Under the pieces are notes generated by a model. It was not told the DNA's origin. It saw nothing but the letters and a program-made list of their open reading frames with translations, and did no database searches. The position numbers and the translations under genes are program-made. DNA of 19,629 nt from Smittium culicis (Eukaryota; Kickxellomycota; Harpellomycetes; Harpellales; Legeriomycetaceae), in NCBI GenBank assembly GCA_001970855.1, contig LSSN01003186.1, forward strand, positions 1-19,629, written 5' to 3'. This document shows positions 15,071 through 19,629 of this stretch, piece after piece; position 1 is the stretch's first letter, and each line of letters opens with the position of its first letter.

Positions 15071-18045
15071 TTCTTTTTTTTTTTTCGTTCTATTTTTCAT
15101 CCCCTACCTCACAAATATCTTGCAATACATTATCGATACTCTACAATCGAAATTCTGATAAAAAATATAAATTCATATAACCGTTCTCGGATCTAATAAC
15201 ACCGAAAGTTTAACCAACAATCTCACAAAATCGACACGCTTGTTCCTTGCTAACCAGAAAATTTTGATTTGAAAAATTGCATTAAATATTTTTATAATAC
15301 CTCTCCCCTCCCTCCCATTATTATTCTGGGCTATATTTTTTTCAGCTTTTTTTTTTAACTACGCAATTTTTTATATACTTTACTTTATTTACTACCCTCC
15401 ATATTAAAAGTATAATAGAACACACTCCTCTCCCATATTATTCCCGATATGACATTATAGATCATCACATTTCATCCACAATAAAAAATAATAATAATAT
15501 CGTAAAATAAAAATATTTATGCTTTGATAACCTAAATTTTATAACTTTTAATGATTTATAATCATTAATACAAATCTAACATACATGATATTAGTAAGCA
15601 TTTAATTTCATCGCTGAATAATCAACCAGCTTATTTTTTTATTTTTTTTCTAATGATAGATAAAATAATAACTGCCTCAATTGGATTCATAAACTGCCAA
15701 AAAAACAGAAATAAAAATAAAAATAAAAAATAGATAAATGGCCCGAAATAGCGGTACCGACTCTTAATTTATCCGTCCAAAAATGTTTTGAATTACCTAA
15801 TACTTTGTTTTTAAATATATCCAAGGAACTAAATACTTCCATATTTGTACATACATTTATAAACTATATTTTAATGCCTACAAGACGAAAAAAGACTTCT
15901 AGCTAAAAAAAAAAAAATACAGGTTTCAAAACCTGCTTTATATCCAATTCCTACCACGGAGAAAAGAAAGAAAAAATATTAGCGCGCTTATGCTTCAAAA
16001 CACACCACGACACTTTTCATATTTACCCATACTTGAACATATATCTTGAAATATTACGAGCTTTTTCGGACCAAATCGTGTAACATAGTACTAACTCGAT
16101 ATAAACCAACAATAACACCCCCCCCCCTCCTTCCCGAAAATAGCTGCATAAAATATCCGCTTATTTTTCTTCTCTCGAAACCTTTTACATATTAAAAATA
16201 TTTATTTCAAGTCCCACGCCTTGTTTATTTACGCAATTATTCATAATAAATACATACCCCCCAAAAAATAACAATAATACTTAATATAGATAGCTAAAAC
16301 AATTTTTTTATTTTTATTATGCCTTGGCTATCTATCAAGTTACGCACTTGCCCCAATATTAAAATTTTTACTTTGACCACTAAAGCATAATATCACAAAA
16401 AAATATCTAATTTAGCAAAAGAAAAATTAAAACAGCAATGCCTTTTTATTTTACTCACCTTTGTGTAACCCTATAAATAGTCGCAACTATTCTTTTATAA
16501 TCCCAATCCGACCCAATTATACCCGATATAAATCGCATTGGTTTTCTATTCTAAACATCATAAACAAACTAAAATCGGAAGCTTTACATGCCAACCTGGC
16601 GCTTAATGCCAATGACATCTAAAAACAAACAGCTAAAAATATGTTTCGCATCGAGCTTCAGCCCACTAACTTTAAAAAATATGTATTTACATTCTACCTC
16701 ATTTGGTGATATTTATAAAAAACAACGCATCTATTTTCATCAACCAACTAGCAATAGACCTGTTTCCTCTTCGCCTCAACCTTAGACGACCATCTTGCCA
16801 CTTTTCCAAAATTATATCGATTTTATTGCATTTATATATCTTCAATAAACAGTTAGTAGCAAAACAGTCTCTTCAGAAAATATTTTTATAAGGTTTATAG
16901 TAACTAACCCATACACTCTTCAAAATGTATTAAATTTATATTTGTTGTAAATTTGCATAAATATACGTACTTCCTAAATTAATAATGAAAAAATTACTAC
17001 AAAAACACAAACCGTTCTGCATCTCACAGATTCGTCGTAAAATTACCCTTACATATAATAACCACCTCATTCTGATTTTTACATTTTAAAATTCTATTTT
17101 CAAAAAAAAAAAAAAATCCTCTATCGCTATTATTATAAATTCGAAAAAAATTGATAATGATAATGATAATGATGATAATATTAATAAGTCCCAAATATGT
17201 CGCTTACTATTTTCAAACTACATTTAAATTATCATCATTTATAAATACATATCATTCATTTTTAAAAAATTTAGCATTAAATATGCTTTTATTTTTATAT
17301 CATAGTATTTTTAAAAATATACATTCTTTGAAATTTTTGGATTTACCAGTAACTATCTTGGACTGAAATAAATATTAAAATATCTAAAAATTACCCGGAA
17401 AAAAAATTCATCAAATTAAACAGAAGCCGCTCAAATGCTCCATAAATTACTATTTCGATCTAGAAAAAAAAAATTCGCTGTACAATATTATAAACTAACA
17501 TTCACTAGAACTTGAAATTTTTTATAAACGTAATTGATAATAGCATACAATGTATAATAGCCCAAAAAACCTCGCTAAACAATTATTAATTTATATTTTA
17601 TTATTAAATTTAATTTAAATTAATTAAATTCTTATTCACTCATTAAATAGTATTTAAAATATTATAATAAAATGTACATATAGTTTCTATATTTATGCGG
17701 TTTATAATAAATTATCTGATTGATTTATATGACATGTGTTTTATTTACCCGTATAGTAAACTAAGATTATATAATTCAGTACATTCATTATTTATTTACA
17801 CTTGTGATTTATAAATCGTCATATCAATACGTTATAAATTATTAAATAGACGTATTTTATTATTGCTCGTTTTTATCGAAAATTTTAATTCTGGTATTTT
17901 AATTCCCGCTAAATATATTAATTAAAGTCAAATTAATTAAAATCGGCAGTATTTCTATAAATAAATGAAATTTAATATTAAATCATCTATTTAATAGCAG
18001 GTTAGGAATAGATATAGTAGGTTTATAATTTTAATCTAGAAATAT
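15071..18045. other. 3 kb AT-rich gene-free region
   Basis: No open frame shows family-like sequence. The region holds C10 at 16118-16127, A13 at 15905-15917 followed at once by a perfect short palindrome (caggttt-ca-aaacctg, 15920-15935), A15 at 17102-17116 and a TGATAA-type microsatellite at 17152-17179. From ~17500 to 18030 it is extremely AT-rich. The short methionine/isoleucine-rich open frame near 17151 is only the microsatellite translated. No RNA gene was recognised. Confidence 0.5.
17152..17179. repeat. TGATAA/TGA microsatellite
   Basis: This is an imperfect short tandem repeat of tgataa with one tga-length variant, about four copies. Confidence 0.8.
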
Positions 18046-18333
18046 TTCTGGCAGACTATCATTACGATACTCGACCTGAAGCTGTGCCTTAAGGAAATTG
18101 GAAAAATGTGTATGGGCATATTCTGAACTGCCCAGCGCCTGTCGAACATGAAAACCGACGAAAAAAAATTCAAAATTTTTTGCCCCTGCTGCAATTTTTA
18201 TGTGCCCGAGTCGGTCGACCACATACTTCTGAGCTGCAGCAGGTGGCGAAATCACCGATCAACGACGATCAGAAGGTTTATACTGACGCAGATCTTTTAT
18301 GACGAAAAATTTTTACTTTCAAATTTCAACTAA
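18040..18333 (+). pseudogene. C-terminal end of LINE-like reverse transcriptase polyprotein (CCHC finger), 5'-truncated
   Basis: The frame open from 18040 to TAA at 18331-18333 encodes CPCCNFYVPESVDHILLSCSRW, a Cys-x2-Cys-x9-His-x4-Cys motif. The C..C...(T/V)(D/E)H.LL.C...W pattern is the zinc finger found at the very C-terminus of non-LTR retrotransposon RT proteins. An in-frame TGA at 18124-18126 breaks the segment before it, and no RT domain is present upstream, so this is a 5'-truncated copy of the kind left by incomplete target-primed reverse transcription. It continues directly into the 3' tail shared with the start of the window. Confidence 0.68.
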
Positions 18334-18654
18334 GCTCGGTTGGGGTTACTTGGCTAACTCCTTGGGGGGGGGGGAGTCTAAACAATCTTTGATCCAGCCT
18401 CGTGCTGGCACAGCCGATCAAAATTTTGAGTTGGAAACAGCCAAATTTTTGAACGGCATCCGCGTGCCCAGAACACTTATACTGAAAAGTATAAGTGATT
18501 CACCAGCCCCCTTGAACCAATGCCCAGTGGGTATGGAGCTGCTAGTGCTGCGGAGGGGGGTTAGTTGAAAATTCATTTTTTTAACTGTTTAAATATTTTT
18601 TATTGGTTTTTTGTTTACTTTATAAATTATGTTTAGACTCTCTCTAAAAAAAGC
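18334..18654 (+). mobile_element. 3' UTR and A-rich end of LINE-like element, right copy
   Basis: From 18389 this is a direct repeat of bases 1-~270 in the same orientation. It holds a run of 11 G (18364-18374) and a perfect 9-bp stem-loop (cacttatac at 18474-18482, gtataagtg at 18489-18497, loop tgaaaa). The element ends in a T-rich stretch followed by ctctctaaaaaaag (to ~18654). Structured 3' ends are commonly what the LINE RT recognises. Confidence 0.7.
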
Positions 18655-19142
18655 GGAATATTCCTGATATTCACTGCTTTTTTAATTGCTCTAGTTGAGA
18701 TATATTCGCACTGATAAGCTTAGAAAGCTGTAATATAATAAAATTTATACTTTTTTTTTAAATTTGAAAGCTTCGTTTATAAGATTATGTTTATGACTTT
18801 AACTTATAAATACATCTTTGTTGACGAATCTACTATGCACTTTTTTTTTTACGCCCTTAATAAATAAAATTGACTACAACCATCGAACACGTAGTCTATC
18901 GACTTTAAATTATTAATTCAACTTTGTTGACCTTGCCAAGAGCTACATTTTGGTACAAGTTTGGTCTCTTTAGACAAAGCTTAACTATTGAAATTATATT
19001 GTAAGTGCCCAAGTTTGGTGCACAGTTTTAATTATCCAAATCAATTAAAAATGTGCACAAATCGCCGAATTTAACGAATTTGATTGTTTCGACTAATTTG
19101 ATACATATAAAAAAAGCCTACACAAAAAAACTAAATAAATAA
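18655..19142. other. Spacer with a long hairpin, upstream of the right-edge open frame
   Basis: This non-coding, AT-rich DNA contains a strong inverted repeat at 19018-19058 (16-bp arms, 15 paired, 9-nt loop). In the + direction it would be the leader of the open frame that begins at 19143. No gene or RNA family was recognised. Confidence 0.45.
19018..19058. repeat. Inverted repeat / hairpin
   Basis: Arms gtgcacagttttaatt (19018-19033) and aattaaaaatgtgcac (19043-19058) pair at 15 of 16 positions around a 9-nt loop. It may be structure in a retroelement leader or a protein site; the sequence does not decide. Confidence 0.75.
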
Positions 19143-19629
19143 ATAAAAGCACAAAAAAAACACCAATTTAATAAACTGGTCATTAGAGAGCCCATAAAAC
19201 GTAGCAGTTCGCTTTTTAGTGATATTGTGAAGGGTGATGACGCCCAATACGCTACCTATTCAGAATTACCCAGTGCAAACGTTAATTCCACTAGTGTATT
19301 CAACCAATCCAAGTTGAATACTCAATATTTAAACCAAAAAACACCAAAAAAAATACAAAACCAACAAAGCCAACAAAAAAACGGTAAATTAATAAAAAAA
19401 ATAACTAAAATTCTTCCAAAGCTGGACATGACCCAGTATAGGGCTGTATCCCTTAAACACCTTATTTTTGGGGGCAAACAGAGCTCACTAAAAATTTTCT
19501 GTGTAGCAGGATCCGATCAAAAGATCGGTATCAACTGGGGCCAATTTAAGGGAGATGTACCCGAGGCTTTGGATGTAGTATTTAATGCCATAGGCGACAG
19601 TATATACACAAGATATGATGACTATAGAG
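19143..19629 (+). CDS. Unidentified open frame running off the right edge (partial)
   Basis: The frame is open for 162 codons from a TAA at 19140-19142 to the window end. The first in-frame ATG is only at 19428-19430, yet the translation before it already looks protein-like (for example SSSLFSDIVKGDDAQYATYS, and a Lys/Gln/Asn-rich linker). The part after it reads TQYRAVSLKHLIFGG, then a CVAGSDQKIGINWGQFKGD segment and an acidic SIYTRYDDYR. The true start may be non-ATG, lie in an upstream exon, or have been lost. I do not recognise the family. Its position about 500 bp after a LINE 3' end, in the same orientation and behind a hairpin leader, makes a retroelement ORF1/Gag-like protein one guess; a host gene is equally possible. 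No stop codon over 487 nt of DNA this AT-rich is unlikely for non-coding sequence. Confidence 0.5.
   Translation, partial: MKAQKKHQFNKLVIREPIKRSSSLFSDIVKGDDAQYATYSELPSANVNSTSVFNQSKLNTQYLNQKTPKKIQNQQSQQKNGKLIKKITKILPKLDMTQYRAVSLKHLIFGGKQSSLKIFCVAGSDQKIGINWGQFKGDVPEALDVVFNAIGDSIYTRYDDYR

Noticed and set aside
17151..17366. 71-aa frame starting with repeated Met-Ile
   Set aside because: It is the translation of a TGATAA microsatellite.

Overview
The window looks like AT-rich nuclear DNA from a fungus. A cytokinesis-checkpoint GTPase of the Spg1/Tem1 type, a mitochondrial isovaleryl-CoA dehydrogenase with short GT-AG introns, a DIRS-type tyrosine-recombinase retrotransposon and LINE debris all fit an early-diverging fungal lineage, but the lineage is an inference, not a match. 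Coding exons are clearly richer in G+C than the flanks, which are full of A, T and, oddly, C/G homopolymers.

Layout. 1-~288: 3' tail of a LINE-like non-LTR element (+ strand) that starts left of the window. ~581-4970: an essentially complete but inactivated DIRS-like retrotransposon on the minus strand, with inverted terminal repeats, an internal complementary region, an intact Gag-like ORF, and RT, RNase H and tyrosine recombinase regions broken by stops. 5159-6475 (-): NIPA/DUF803-type membrane protein, a putative Mg2+ transporter. 7677-9308 (+): isovaleryl-CoA dehydrogenase, reconstructed as four exons (412 aa). 9649-10468 (-): Spg1/Tem1 septation GTPase, reconstructed as two exons (231 aa). 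10469-14353: 3.9 kb of non-coding DNA in which the base skew of the + strand switches from G-rich to C-rich. 14354-15070 (+): short type II membrane glycosyltransferase resembling GT31. 15071-~18040: very AT-rich DNA without a recognisable gene. ~18040-18654 (+): second LINE 3' end with the C-terminal CCHC finger; its tail is a direct repeat of the start of the window. 19143-19629: an open frame running off the right edge.

The four host genes do not form a pathway: leucine catabolism, ion transport, septation signalling and secretory-pathway glycosylation. NIPA/IVD and Spg1/GT31 are divergent pairs; IVD and Spg1 converge tail to tail. The host block lies between two same-orientation copies of one LINE family, and the DIRS element sits 188 bp downstream of the NIPA stop. 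The most unusual signals are C9-C12 tracts inside three of the four introns, the DIRS terminal and internal repeat geometry, the strand-skew switch near 12.25 kb, and the unidentified open frame at the right edge.
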